From Henckelia pumila (lineage: Eukaryota > Streptophyta > Magnoliopsida > Lamiales > Gesneriaceae): a DNA stretch of 64,000 nt. The translations under genes and the position numbers were made by a program. The notes under the pieces are model-generated. The model was not told where the DNA came from. It was given only the letters and a program-made list of their open reading frames with translations, and made no database searches. Positions within the stretch are counted from its first letter, which is position 1, and every line of letters begins with the position of its first letter. This document shows, piece after piece, positions 21,609-34,919 of the stretch. The stretch is taken from NCBI RefSeq assembly GCF_033568475.1, contig NC_133121.1, positions 136,798,364-136,862,363 of the forward strand, in the 5' to 3' direction.

Positions 21609-24600
21609 ATGTCAGTGCAGGAGTATCTGGACAAACATATGCTCTCTCGGAAGATTGAAGACGCCGTCAATGCCGCCGTTAGGGCTAAAACGCCCGATCC
21701 AGTTCTGTTCATCTCCAATCACATGAGGAAAGCGGTTCCCTCCGTCATCACCAAGGTTAAAGCCAGGCAAATCCTCGACAGCAGAGGAATACCTACTGTT
21801 GAAGTCGATTTGCACACCAACAAGGGCGTCTTTCGTGCTTCCTCCCCCAGTGGTGCCTCCTCCGGATTGTAAATCCCGAATCTCTTCGCATTCTTTCTTG
21901 TTTTTGGTTTTTTTCAGTTCAGTGTGATTTTACGTTGTTGGAGAACCCTAAACCCTGAAACCCACAAATTTGATGTTAAAACATCTTGTCTGGTTCATGA
22001 ATGTTTTGACCAATCGAGCTTGAGATTCTTTTGTTACTCGGTAGTTTTGGAATGATGAAATGTTGGCAACAATTTCAAGTGACTCCACTGACTCCCGCTG
22101 AAAGCGTGCTTTCTTTTTAACTTCAAACTTTGTTGAGTAACAATCGAATGGTGCTCAGACACCATACTCGACATGATCCTTGTAGAGTACTTAGTAATAA
22201 AGAATATGACGCTGATTAATTCATATTGTTGAAACATTTGAATTTATGTTGTAGTGGTGTCGAACGAACTCTGAGGAATTTGAGCACAGGTGCTTGGGGC
22301 TACTGAAATGGTGATGTGACAAATAAATGTGAACGAAAGCATGGAATTTCTTGAGGAGAAGCAAGTTTTGCGAATAACTGTGGACGGAGTGCTGGACAAA
22401 GACTTGGTTTTCAACCTAAAAGTTGTAGATGCATTACTAGATTTAGTTTCTTCAAGAAATTTTAATTGAAAGAACAAGAAAATGGATAACACCATCCGAA
22501 AAAATAGTTGTTCCTATGAGGCAGTGATTATCTGTCACTTACCTCCAATGAAGTTGAAAAATGTACACATATTGATTAATGAAATGACTACGTTATTTTT
22601 ATCTAATTCCTCCAAGGAAGGCACACACAATTAATTTGTATAGCAGAAGTTTGTGCGATCAATGTAAAAGATTATTGGGGGAGATAAAATGTTTTTTCTT
22701 TTCAAAAGGTAGAAGAAAAGGGACCAGTGAATAGGTTCTCGTTCTTCCATTGCCCTTAGGTTTAGAATTCATGTTATTTGTAAATGAGAGTGCTCTGGAC
22801 ATGTGTAACCAGAGTTTTGCACCGTAACCTTTAGTCTTATAAAATGCTGCTGCTTGTCTGTTGCTTTCCTTGATTTGCTCAATTAAGTGGCTTTTGATCT
22901 TCCTCTTGTTGTCATCATGGAAGCCCACGGAAAGCAGCTATTAGTTGATGATCAACTTATCTTTTGGTCACAGCAGCAGTAATTTGTTGAGCTTAATTGA
23001 AATTGCTATAGAAAGTCGGAAGAGCAAATCGTTTTAGTCTAGGAACACATAAATGGTTAATTATTGATGTTATTGAAACCCACCACAACTCCACAAGGAT
23101 TTCAGATCTTGGTTGGAGTCCATTAATTCTCATATGCTTAATTATCTCTGGGTAAACATTTCATTTATTCTTGTCACATTTATCAACTTGTCTTCTCAGT
23201 CACATACATTTCTTCAAGCTTTGTTTGATTGAAGATACTGAATTATCTTTGAAGTTTTTTAAATTGTGCATGACATCAAAATATGTGCTTTTATATCAAG
23301 GTATGAGGCTGTTGAACTACGTGATGGAGACAAGAGTACATATCTTGGGAAAGGTGTCAGTAGAGCTGTTAATAATATTAATGAGAAAATATCTGAAGCT
23401 TTAATCGGTATGGATCCAACTCTTCAAGTTCAAATTGATCAAGCCATGATAGACCTGGACAAGACTGATAAAAAGGTAGCGATCAAACTTTTTTGTTTAC
23501 GTGTGTGGCTGCCTGTTTATGCATGCACATGCAATGATTCAGATTCATAAAACATCTGTCACTGCTCTGTTGGACTTTGTTTAGATGGCTTGCATTTATG
23601 CTGGACTCTGGTGAATTGCTTGCGTTCTCTTCATTAAACTTTGTGGTTTACTGTTTAGGGTGAACTTGGAGCTAATGCACTTTTAGCAGTGTCAATGGCT
23701 GCTTGCAAAGCTGGGGCTGCTGAAAAAGAGGCATGCATAATGGGACATATTATTGCTTTTCTTTTGTAGGCTAACTGTCTTTTCCTGATCCTTTTCTTAA
23801 TGTTCTCCTGCAGGTCTCACTCTACAAACACATTGCTGATCTTGCCGGTAGAACTGCTTTCAATGTTCCTGTCCCCGCTTTCACTGTAATAAATGGTGGA
23901 AAACATGCTGGGAACAATTTGTCAATACAGGTAAGGAACGATTGAATACAGGCCTTAAATTGTTTTATTTTGTTTTAAACTGATCAAATGTCAGGATATT
24001 ATGATTCTTCCCATTGGAGCACTCAGATTTGAGGAGGCATTGCAAATGGGTTCAGAGACGTATCATCATTTGAAAGTGAGATTTTCTAACTGTAATCCAT
24101 CTTCATTTTGTTGTTATATTTTGCCTAGTTTTTGTTCATTTTAATACTTTGCTTGAATCATCATATGCTCTATTGCAACCATATTTACAAAATTTGTTGA
24201 AATATAGCTTTTGATTGTTCATCCGCTTCATACATTGTGATAATTATGATTTGTTTCCTCAATTTCTACGTATGATTTATAGCTGTTCTTGTGATTTGGA
24301 ACTTTAGTTCATAGTGATGCTTGTGGGATTCTAAGATATCTTGTTTGTCTGTGATTTGCATCGTATATCATGTAATGTGTGTGCAAAATTACTTTTAATA
24401 ATTTTTTTTCTGAATGAACTTTTTGTTGCTTGCGTCAAATACTCAGTTAGTATTTGTGATATTTGCCTCAGGCTGTGATTACAGAGAAATATGGATTGTA
24501 TGGATGTAATGTCGGGGAAGATGGTGGCTTTGCTCCAAATATATCCAGGCAAGTTCTATCATTTAGTTCGATATGTTGGACAAGTTGGTAATTTTGATAT

Positions 24601-27495
24601 CTGCCATGCAGTTTGAAAGAAGGTTTAGATCTTGTAAAGGAGGCTATTGGAAGAACAGGCTATAACGAGAAAATAAAGATAGCGATTGATATAGCTGCAA
24701 CTGAATTTTGCATAGGTGATGTATCTTTTTCTTTCGCAACCATACGAACACAGAGCTTCAACACCGAGACATCACACATTCTTTAATACTTGTTTACATC
24801 TGTATTTCATACGGTACTCAAGTTTTTGAAGTACATGACTGTTACAATGTTCCTTATCGAAATATTAAATTAAACTAATAAAAAGTGACTTATAAACCCA
24901 TGAGGTTACACCACCCTATAGACAAGTCTTTTGGGATGAAACACCTCTTGGTTTATAATCTAACAATTATATGCAGTATGATTTCTGAATAAGTATGCAT
25001 ATCCTGGCATTTCAACATATTTGATATAGATGTGTTCTTTTTGCATTTACGCTGATGCATTTTGCGATACGGGAAACTATTTTTTTTGGACCCATTGATA
25101 TGTCTCTCTCCAATTTAATGAGGCGTGTGTGGCCTTTTTTGTCTCTAAATAGTGAATAAGGAGTTTTAATGCTATTTATCACTTATTTTTTAGTTTTCTC
25201 TGGGCACACATGCAAGTTATACCTTTTTTATTAACTAAATGTATTTAAGTCATTAATTTGTAACCTTATTAGAGTATATGAAGATATATTTAGATTTTTT
25301 TATTCATATTGATACCATATCCAAATATTTCCTTCATAGAGTTTGTGGCCATCAAATAATTTTCATCAGTGTCTTACTTTAAGCATTTTATTAATTTCTC
25401 AAATATATGCCCATCAGTTCTAGTTGGGAAGGAGCTGATTTTTTTTTTAATCTTGCTTATTTAGGTACGAAGTATGATTTAGATTATAAATCACCAAATA
25501 AATCAGGTCAAAATTATAAGTCAGGAGAAGACATGATTGCTATGTACAAAGAACTCTGTGAAGGTATTTAGTTGCAATTCATTTTTGTGTTGGAGTACTT
25601 TAATTGAATATTAGATTTTAAATCTTCTTTTGCCTTACGTCCATTTCTTTAATATTTGGCCATCTCAGCTTACCCGATTGTGTCAATTGAAGATCCATTT
25701 GACAAGGAGGACTGGGAACATTCCAAGTATTTTACTAGTCTTGGGATATGCCAGGTTTGTTTTTATATGCTTACTGATGAAATTTTACTTGCAATGTCTA
25801 TCCTGTCAAAGTTATGGCCAAAAAGGCTTACAATTCGACAAACTATCACATCAGTTAAAGAGTTATTTGTAATCTCAAAGCATTACTCAACTTTAAGATT
25901 GCGTCAGGTTGACATCAATTTTCTCATCGTAAGCCTCTTTTTGCAGTATGAGATAGTTGGAAAACAAAAAATTCGAAATGGTGATCGTGTTATACGCTTC
26001 AAACATTGACGTGTGATTGATATTGTTAAAGATAACCTGACAAATATTTCTTTTGTCAGGTTGTTGGAGATGCTTTGTTGATGTCAAATCCTAAAAGAAT
26101 TGAGAGAGCCATGCAGGAGGCTGCTTGCAATACTCTTCTTCTTAAGGTCCTTGCTGATCAGTAATTATGCATTTTTGCTGGTTTACCCCCATATTTGTCC
26201 ATGCCATGGTTTGATTTTTACTACGTCCAGTACCCAGAGTTTGTTTTAGGTGCTCATGCAAATGGAGAGTGAGAAACTATATGCTTAGCTGCTGGTAGTT
26301 TAATTGAGTTCATGTTTCTGCACATGTGAATATATTTTTGTAAATTAGTGAGGCCCTTGTAACTTGCTTTCTCTTTTTAATGATTCAACATGATTGTGGT
26401 TTTCTATTGAAACTATATCTGTGGATTTCTTAAGAAGATCACTAGAATTTGAAAACAGTTCGCATTCTCTGTGACAATTATTATTCAAATTTGTGTGAAC
26501 TTCACGTGCTGTTAATGTGAATTTCAGGTTAATCAGGTAGGGACTGTGACCGAGGCCATTGAGGTAGTCAAATTGGCTAAGGATGCTAATTGGGGTGTGG
26601 TGATATCTCAACGAAGCGGTGAGAGTGAAGATTCTTTCATAGCTGATTTGTCCGTTGGCCTTTCAGCTGGTCAGATTAAGGCAGGTGCACCTTGCCGGGG
26701 GGAGAGACTAGTGAAGTACAATCAGGTTACATCTAACATTATGTCTTTTTGTATTTTATTATTTTATTTTTGAGACGTGGTTTGAGCATAAGTCGACAAT
26801 CAATTCCTGTAAATTGTAATTGGATGATGGGTGATGGGTACCACAGGACTACGATCTTGTGTGGTTTTTTGTTATCTAGAAGTACTGTAGAGGATTTATG
26901 TGTAAGAAAATTAGTTGCTTACAATTCTATTGTAAGAAAGTTAAAACAAATACTTTTCTGGTTTTTTTTTTTGCGGTCTGTCCACAAGCATGAAATTTCT
27001 TGAAAGCTGCTCTTAATCGCGTTCGGGTGATCAAGTTATCTTCATTAGCTAATATTAAATGTAAGCCAATAGAATAATGCAATGGATGGCTAAAAATAGA
27101 AGTGTGGAATTAGTAGATTAGGCTGTACATCTACCTTCTTTTTATTTCAATCTGTTCGAAGACAAATGTTAAGAAGGTTGTATCTCAATTTAAGCAGACA
27201 GTGGTCTGTCCAGCAGATTCCAAATTGTTCAGAATTTAGGCTCGTGTGATGTGATTGAATGGTTTATTCTTAGTTTTTAATGGAATTGATGCATATCTGC
27301 TTTCCTATTTCAACTGAGTTGCAAAATACGTAGCTAGTGCTGTTTGTGCACTCCCTGTGTGTTCTATGCTGGCTTGGAAGGATATTTGAAATTTGAGCAC
27401 AGCTAACCGTGAAGTATTGAATGCAGTTGCTCAGAATTGAAGAAGAGCTCGGGGATCAAGCACTTTATGCCGGAGATGACTGGAGAAATTGCTGA
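21609..27495 (+). CDS. ENO3: Enolase 3-like protein, 12 exons, 474 aa
   Basis: Family role: enolase dehydrates 2-phosphoglycerate to phosphoenolpyruvate in glycolysis with two Mg ions. Exons by splice signals: 21609-21868, 23301-23475, 23659-23730, 23814-23930, 23995-24075, 24472-24548, 24612-24715, 25465-25563, 25669-25754, 26060-26146, 26528-26725, 27427-27495; the frame closes through all of them (1,425 nt). The N-terminal extension [18 protein letters not shown] marks the plant ENO3 branch, not ENO1 or ENO2. Metal ligands are kept (yeast D246 in IAID, E295 in SIEDPF, D320 in VVGD), as are K345 (LLLK), K396 (QIK) and H159 (GGKHAG). Changed positions are E168 to D (QDIMILP), E211 to D (VGEDGG) and H373 to Q (ISQRSGE), so catalysis is doubtful. 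Introns 3 and 6 use GC donors. No transit peptide is evident, so cytosolic. The structure is intact, not a pseudogene. Confidence 0.93.
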
Positions 27496-29480
27496 CAGTT
27501 CCCACCATTGTGTTCTCGAGCAATTGGTTTCCCTTCATCCGCACCTTCCTGAATTATCCAGTTTTTTCCCCTGGAGGATCACAAATCGAATTCTTCAAAT
27601 GCTGTCGGGGGGACTCAAACTCCTGAGCTTTGAGACACCACCCTTAAGTTTGCAATGTGGTTGACAGAGGTTTGAAACTTTCTTTTCTTGAGATTCGTGG
27701 GTTCTGTACAATTTTTGTTGCCTATGCCATTTCAGGCATTCTCTATCGAAGTCTCCTCATTTCTCGTTTCCCAAATGCAGATGGATGATATCTGCATTTT
27801 CAATCAATGTCATTTACCTGTGTTAATAAAATATGAGATGAAATTATTGTATCAGGAAATCTGGATTGAGGCTGTACGGTTTTATAGTGAGCTCTGTATA
27901 CAAAAACTTCAGTATGATGTGTTGAGCATGCCATTTTTTGAGGCTACGCTGTATAAGAAATTTGATGAAATTTTACTGCAACAAACTGCTCAGCTTTAGT
28001 GTGTTTTGGTATGATCATGTTCCAGTTGAAGGTTAAAAATCAGCAGAGATCATACAACCACTTGTAAAAAGCTTAGATGTTTACATGCTGTTGTTGAAAA
28101 AAGTGCGCTAAATACCCAAATATTTCTTTTTTATTTCTATCATTTAGAAGAATATACTTTTTTTATGATTATGTTATATTTTATTAATTAATTACATAAA
28201 AATAATAACAAATGTGAAAATAAAAAATAATAATGAAATGAAGATTGTGCAATAACAGACCTATTAATGAATGTTTTTAATTAATGTGTATATTTAATAT
28301 ATTCTATTTAAAAGGTGTGAAAATTGTGAATAGAAGGAAAAAGTTTTTTATTATACAATATCATTTTGTCGAAACAGAAAAATCTAAAAACAATAAAAAA
28401 ATAGATTTTTGATAAAATGAATATATTTTTCACTAAAAATATTAAAGAAGACTATATTTAATTTATTCTACCTATAGAAGTAAATAAAAAGAAATAAAAG
28501 GATCATTTTTTTATTGTGAATTTTCTACATTGTACTTAAATTGTTTATTGTATAAATTAGCTGCATGAATATATATATATATATCAACAAATGATGCCCA
28601 CTTCGTACCCGACCACTAAAACGTAGTGCTGTGTTGTAGTGGTGCGAAAATTAAAAAAAAAACAACTAAAATCCGGCACCGGGTTTTAGTGGTCAAACAC
28701 GAAGTAGGTAGAAATTTATTGGACAGCTAAAAACTTCTATATATATATATGTGTGTGTGTTTAAAAATGGGTGCCAAAAATTAAGGAACGAGGGATTTTA
28801 TTGTGAGTTCATTAGCTAAAAACATCTAAAAGTTGCATTTTTATGCGCGTGTATTCACAATTTAATAGATAAAGATTTGCATGCTAAAAAAAATATAAGA
28901 GTGGGATTGTGATGTTCAACCCCGTTACACAAGGGGTATTAGCTCATCCATTATTTTACAAAAGTATTTGATTTAATTTTTCTCACGGTTTGTTTACCCA
29001 ATTAATCGAAATTTTAAGAGTAGTTTTGTATTCGTAGATAAATAAATTTATTGACGTTGAAATTATGACAAGTACAAAATAAAATTAATATCAATTAAAA
29101 AAAAATTTCCGTAATTTAATTTCTAGAAATAAAGAAATTTGTGTTGAAATATTTTTTTTTGAAATTTTATAAATGTTATTGAGGTGTAATATTTAATAAT
29201 TGATGAAACCTGTGGGAGTAGACGAGTAGTGTTGTCAGCTCAGCTGTGACGTTGCTTAAGCCTTGATGCTTGGACGAGATGTTTCAATTAATATTATAAA
29301 TGGTTAAAAGATTAAAATTAAAGAGGAAAAATGTATAGTTAGTAAAAATGTATCGTTGCACACTAATGGGATTTAAACAATTGATTTGGAATACAAAAGT
29401 ATAGCATACGATTTCATTTTCTTAAAAAGAAAAGGATAAAAAAATAACTGGTACGAAAAACTAGAAAGAAATGGGTGAAA
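27496..29480. other. Enolase 3' flank and AT-rich intergenic DNA
   Basis: The first 500-600 bp are less AT-rich and probably contain the enolase 3' UTR; an AATAAA lies at about 27,825. Open stretches here (27,437-27,999) are in other frames and have no recognised domain. From 28,100 on it is AT-rich with one MITE and no gene. Confidence 0.55.
28585..28737. mobile_element. Foldback MITE, relative of the 17,785 copy
   Basis: It shares the ordered motifs CACTTCGT-CGACCACTAAAA and CCGG-GGGTTTTAGTGGTC with the MITE at 17,785-17,954, and its arms fold back on each other (GCCCACTTCGTACCCGACCACTAAAAC against GTTTTAGTGGTCAAACACGAAG). It lies in a (TA)n context, so the duplicated target is unclear. 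It is more diverged than the other copy. Confidence 0.7.
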
Positions 29481-30021
29481 ATTCGATATATGTTTGTCAA
29501 AATAAAACCACAAAAAACCAACCTAAACTCCACGTTAAAATATTTCTCCCTTGGGCTAGACCATAAAAATGTGCACAATTTAACCCCAAAAAATATAAAT
29601 TACGACCTTGTGCAGAAATCTTGATAGCCAATTACTTTGACCCTGGGCTCAATGTGCAAAATTTGTGCTTAAAATGCGCAAATTTTGGCGGATGAAAAAA
29701 ATGTGCAAATTTGGGTTTGTGTTAAATATTTTTTGCCCGAGTGAAACATGGGAGCATATAATAATAATAAAAATACAGAAATATTTTAATAAATGAACGT
29801 TGTCAAACTTTTTTTTTTTTTTTTTTAAAACTTATCCTTCCAAGTATATTTGGAGTGCTTATAAATATTGTTCACAAATAGTTTACAAAGTACATTGTTC
29901 ACCTCGAGATTCATACCAAAAATAAACAAAAAAGTCTCATGATCAATTAGAAATGTTAAAAAAAAAAAAAACACAACCTCATGAAGAAAGTTATCAGAAT
30001 TCCTCATGATTTTTTTTAATC
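29481..30021. other. 3' flank of the RING-CH gene (duplicated block)
   Basis: Contains no gene, but the block from about 29,480 (ATAAAACCACAAAAAACCAA, then CTTGGGCTAGA, then TTGTGCAGAAATCTTGATAG) recurs at 49,690-49,860, and part of it at 34,930-34,990. This defines the downstream edge of the repeated RING-CH locus. Confidence 0.7.
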
Positions 30022-31561
30022 TTATTTGTTAAGGTTTTTTACGTGAAAAATATATGATACGATAAATGTCAAAACCATGAACGCGACCATAAAGGTCATA
30101 ACAAGATGACCGTACTTAAGCCCACGGGTCTCAGAGCCAGCCTCAGAAGCCTGCGATGCCACTTCTATGTTGATTACTTCATTTTCAAGCTCAACTGTAA
30201 CGTTCAAGGCAATGGAACCGCAAATTTCACAAATTCTGCATTAAATAGGTTTCATGAGATAAAAGTAGAAGGTTTACTGCGCGATTGAAATATGCACGAT
30301 ATTTGCACTGTTTCCCAAAGATCAGATAAATAATTTAATCATGAAAATGATATTTATACTCTAAATCTATTTTTTCTGATATAAAGTAAAAAAAGGCTTT
30401 CAATTAACAGATGCAAGACAATTCTAATAAGTTATAAAATCATCCTAAAATGATGGTTTTGCTATGTCATCATGCAATAATTTTGGTTGTCATTCCCATA
30501 ACTATATATCTTTATATTCACAGATAGACAATCTAGTATATATACTAAGCAACTTTCATGTTAAATTCAGGGTGGTATTTGGTTTAACATGTGACAAACA
30601 AGATTAATAATTCTTGCAGCATTTAGGGGCTAACTAATGATGGAGAATTTTCTAACTTGAGTTGGACAAATGCATGGTAACAGAGAGGCTCCCATGTTTA
30701 AAAGTACTAACAAAATGCAGTCTTATATATATGCAACAAACTGCCATTGAAAAGGTATGTTATGGATTAAAAAGGTGTTTTTTGGGACGATTAAATTCAA
30801 AATCAGTTTCACATTCGTTAATGCCAAAATGACATACCCGGTCATTCCATTAATAACTTTGAAATGAAAAAATGCGACTCATATTCAAGCAGGTGTTTCA
30901 AAATTCATATGACATGAATTTATGAACAAAATCCTTTTGTTGAGGAAACAACATCAATTTGATAATTAGGAAAAAAAAATCATCAAATAAATATAGAAAT
31001 CATATGAATTGACACTCACGGATCTCCCTTAAGTTGGAACCAAGTTTCAGCGCAGTGCTTGTGGGCGACCCCCAAATCCCCTCTACAGCTACAGCCCAAT
31101 TCAATTCGAACCCCTTTAGAATCTTCCTCTTCTTGACTATCATCATAATTTCCCTCCAAATTTAGATGACAAATCCTGCATCTGAATCCTCTCTCTTCTC
31201 CATTATTTTGCAAATACAAATCCGATTCGCCACATTCTAGATCACCCTCTTCTTCCTCTGACCCTTGGAGGATTGGACAATCTAATCTCACTTGGCCTCT
31301 TGGAGTTAAAAGATTGTTGGGAGACCCTCTAGAAGAGTTGCAAATGAATAGGGGCTCATCTATTAGGGCAACAGACATGCCATCAGTGACGACATCTGAG
31401 TCAGTTTCTGAAAAGTAAAGGTTGTTTCCATCTGCCTCAGTACCACTACTGCACGCCATAGAGGACCACCGAGATCGACGGTGGTGGTGATGGCGAAAAT
31501 CACCACCATCCGCATGACCATTGGGTTTTGTATCAGATTGGATATCATCCGTAGTCGACAT
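30022..31561 (-). CDS. RING-CH (RINGv) membrane E3 ubiquitin ligase, 251 aa
   Basis: RING-CH proteins are E3 ubiquitin ligases, usually membrane-bound (MARCH-like family). Two exons: 31,561-31,020 and 30,235-30,022, joined by a GT-AG intron (donor CC|GTGAGT, acceptor TGCAG|AATTTG) that completes a Pro codon. The zinc ligands follow the C4HC3 order: C128, C131, C157, C159, H167, C170 in exon 1 and C183, C186 in exon 2, with the family's W-F-LKGD segment between. The N-terminus (1-125) is hydrophilic with a His/Arg run (24-32) and acidic patches, probably disordered and cytosolic. One transmembrane helix lies near the C-terminus (YGHLVMTFMVAFMVLTFIVS) followed by a short basic tail. The start is the first ATG (MSTTDDIQSD) after a plausible leader. 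Two damaged copies of the locus lie at 34,920 and 49,690. The substrate is unknown. Confidence 0.88.
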
Positions 31562-31696
31562 CTGAAAAGAAACACGCCGCGGAGAAGCCTAAAGCAAAAA
31601 CAAAGACAAAGGGGAGATTTTGTTCACGAATGGTAAAGATAAAAGATTGGAAAACAATATTGGTGGATTTTCTATTTCTTGTTTACCAGTGGAGAG

Positions 31697-31704
31697 TATA
31701 TATA
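31697..31704 (-). promoter_or_regulatory. Candidate TATA box of the RING-CH gene
   Basis: The minus strand reads TTATATATACTC here, about 135 bp upstream of the start codon, at a reasonable distance for a leader of about 100 nt. The region also survives in the duplicated copy at about 35,930. Confidence 0.4.
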
Positions 31705-32929
31705 ATCTAATTTCAAAAGCGTGCAATATTGTGCGAATCCATAAAGTGAAATTGCGTATCCACATTTAATGTCCATCGAAAAAGATGAAGCACGATATCA
31801 AAGGGACAGCACACACAGGGTGCTATTAAATATGAGGCCATTCTTCTGTTGTTAAAAAAATCGTTGTTGCATGCTAAATTCTTTCAGAGTATACTACTTC
31901 AGTCATTAACATTCTCAGAAGACTAATAATGCAAGCTAATATGACAAAATATTAAGTAAAACCATTCAATCAGAATTAGCTATAACACATATTATTGAGG
32001 AAAAAGTACATTACATGCTCTTATTCGCTTCTGGTGTATCAACGCATCACTAGTTTGCAAAATTTAAGCAAAGTTAAATCAAGTGCTCACTCAAATTTCT
32101 TTAAGACTGACTGTAAGAATATTAAAATAAATTTATGCAAGCTCTTCTGGTATTTGTAGACTCATGACATATTTACATGCATGATGCAATTCACACAATG
32201 ATGATATTAATTTGCATACTAATTAATTAAGAAGATAAAAATATGGGCTCTATACAAGGACATAGTGAGAACTGTCAATGTTGCATGCAGATTTTGACGC
32301 AGCAATTTAAATGAAACATCTAAATTTGCAAAAAGTCACCAAGGGGTTATCACTGAATGAATTCTCTAAAATTGGACTCCTCAAGTTCATCTGAGGTACC
32401 ATACTAAGAAAGTTGTCAATTTGTTATATCACTTCCTTGCCCCTCAAAGTCCATCCAATGAGCGCACCACATGTCCACATGCTACCTCACAAATAAGCAT
32501 GCATATTTAAGATTTCTATTGTGGAACCGTAGCTTAATTAATGAAGCCTAGAAAATATTTGAACACTTAAAAATCGTTCATTAAGCCATGCATGTGTCAA
32601 TACGCACACACATTTATACTGGCACATAATAGTACTTCATTCATAGCGGGTTGTATGGGTATTTGGTTCCTGCACATGCCTTTAAATGTGATAAATTTCA
32701 ATGGTCTATATTGCCCAAAAAAAACCTAAAGAATTAAAATGAACTCTCATTTTTTGTGAAATATATTTTAAAAAATCCATCAAATTTACAAGTATTGGTC
32801 AAGTACGGCAGCAGCCAGCCAGAGCAAATATTATGGTAGTGACAAAATAATTCTTTAATAAATTTATATTGATCAGGTTCGACAACATTTATTTAAAAGA
32901 AAGCTAAGGGACACAATGGAAATATAGTT
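31705..32929. other. Upstream region of the RING-CH gene, no gene seen
   Basis: The part to about 32,400 is shared with the copy at 35,815-36,640 (landmarks CACATTTAATGTCC, GCATGCTAAATTCTTTCAGAG, GACTAATAATGCAAGCT). No coding sequence was found. Confidence 0.65.
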
Positions 32930-34490
32930 TCAATACACAGGATATCGCTTCGTTTCCACTGGTATAAGAATTGGCTTTCCCTCAATGGATGGACAACAGA
33001 ACTGCAATAATAACAAGGCATGAGTGTGCTACTCTAGTTCTAGTGCAATTCTCCTCCTCATGAATGATGAAAGTATTTAACCATCCAAGAACCTGACAGA
33101 TTATCAAGTATTTTCACCTTCATAAATTACTATGGAAGAGAGTTTTCTAATAAGTAATACACATTATCAAATGTTAGATTTACAAGCTTTATGATCCAAA
33201 CAGACTGGCCACAAACGATTCAATACAACTGAAAATTTTAGAGTTTATGGTAGAAATTATGTAAACTTTAAACATAATTCAACACACCCATCACTATAAT
33301 TCATTATCGATAACCGGCTTAACATACTTCCCCCAAATGAAAATAGAGGAATTTTGTCAAATTGACTAAAGATGCACTAGAAAGATCTCAAGATATAGAA
33401 ATATGTAATCCACATTCGAAAAAAGGCCTGAAGCAACATTCGATCAAACAGATGAAAAATAAGAGAAATAATTTTTGGGTCAAGGCATATAATTTCTTAC
33501 GATACATCCTCAAGCAGGCCATTATGGGACATTTCATCATGTTTACTAATCGCCAGCATCCAGCCTCATCATTGTGATGGGTAGATGCACTGGAAGCAGA
33601 TTCTCACCAAAGGAAAGGAATATAAATCCATAAGAAAGTTCTATAATTGAGAATTTCTTTTTTGAAGCAGAACTACAATTTCATGATACCTCCCCCGCTC
33701 CATCAACCTGATACGAATCAACATCACATTAAGAAAAACTAATCAAACTGGAAGAAAATAGATAGGAAATGTCGTGTATTTGACAGATAAAAAATGCTTC
33801 TTCTGAGGAAAAAAATATAAACAATAACCATCAAATAATTAGATGAAAGGCCAATTCATAACTGCAGATACTCCGGTGAAGGGACATAGCATCAAATTCG
33901 ATCAAAGCTCACCGGTGATAATTCATCAAAGAAAGTTTGCTATATGCACGCAAGACAACATCAATTTGGTGTTGGCATTTCTTACATGTATCAATACCCC
34001 GACACGAAACAAATCACAACGAATGATGCATGATAATTTTTATGCACAGATTTCTCATATGAAATCCATGCAGCCAACCTTCAAAATTTAGGAGCGCCTT
34101 CAAACATCTAACAATTGGCCTGGCTAAACAGCTACAATGGCTTTAATTGAAGACCCTTCTGTTCATTTTCTACAAAACCACTATCTTTTCTTCCCCAAAC
34201 CCGAATAGTTAATTTTAATTTCTTTGTTCCCGAACTCTCAGAAATTACCCTTCGACGGCCAAGTAATGACCTATATACTATCCAGTCTTGCATTTAGAAT
34301 ATACACAATACAGAACCAGTTACTTCCGGCTACTTGTACCAAAACATATACACAGTTACACAAATCGATGTTTTATTGTTTGGAAAAAGAATGATTTGAA
34401 ACATTTACCAGAAAATGACGAGTAAAGGAGTATATTCTCCACTATGAGGCCAGGAGATTGCCCAGAAGATGTGGGGTATCTCCACGCCAT
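32930..34490 (-). CDS. Candidate small gene, 3 exons, 69 aa, unrecognised
   Basis: I do not recognise this protein. Proposed exons on the minus strand: 34,490-34,409 (starts MAWRYPTSSGQSPG, donor TCTG|GTAAAT), 33,602-33,547 (acceptor GTGAG|AATCTG, donor CGATTA|GTAAAC) and 33,001-32,930 (acceptor TTGCAG|TTCTG, stop TGA). The phases agree (82 + 56 + 72 nt = 70 codons). The predicted product has a serine-rich middle, then a compact Cys motif GCWRLFCCPSIEGKP and the end ILIPVETKRYPVY. There is no signal peptide or clear membrane helix. The middle acceptor is weak (GAG). An alternative uses a CAG acceptor 14 nt downstream together with a tiny exon at about 33,686-33,703, read in another frame. The coherence of the last two exons is the main support. 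Confidence 0.45.
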
Positions 34491-34919
34491 TAACCATGGA
34501 ATCGTTGAAAATTTCTCTGCTGGCACCGCATTCTTCCCAAAGCTCGCCTCCTTCAACTACGCCTCTGAATTGAATTAAGAAAATTTTCTACTATTTAATA
34601 TTTTTGAGGAATAATAATAATAAGTGTATAAAGTGTATGGAGATTCTTTAAATATTTTTTTTTTGTTTAGAGTAATAATTTGAAGTATAGATTTATCATT
34701 GAATTACCTATCAGGAGATTTTGGTGTAACTTAATTTCTTTGTATTTTTTTTTTTCCAAAAAATCTTGGTAATACATTGTGCATGAATTAATTGATTGTT
34801 TTAAATATATATATATATAATTATTATTTCATTGACTTTGTTGTAATTAATTTAGCAAACAATTAGAACAACATTAGACATATAAATGATAAAAAAAAAT
34901 AAACCTTTTATATTCGAGT

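Noticed and set aside
27437..27999. Open frames after the enolase gene
   Set aside because: The first overlaps the last enolase exon in another frame and the other lies in the probable 3' UTR; neither shows a domain.
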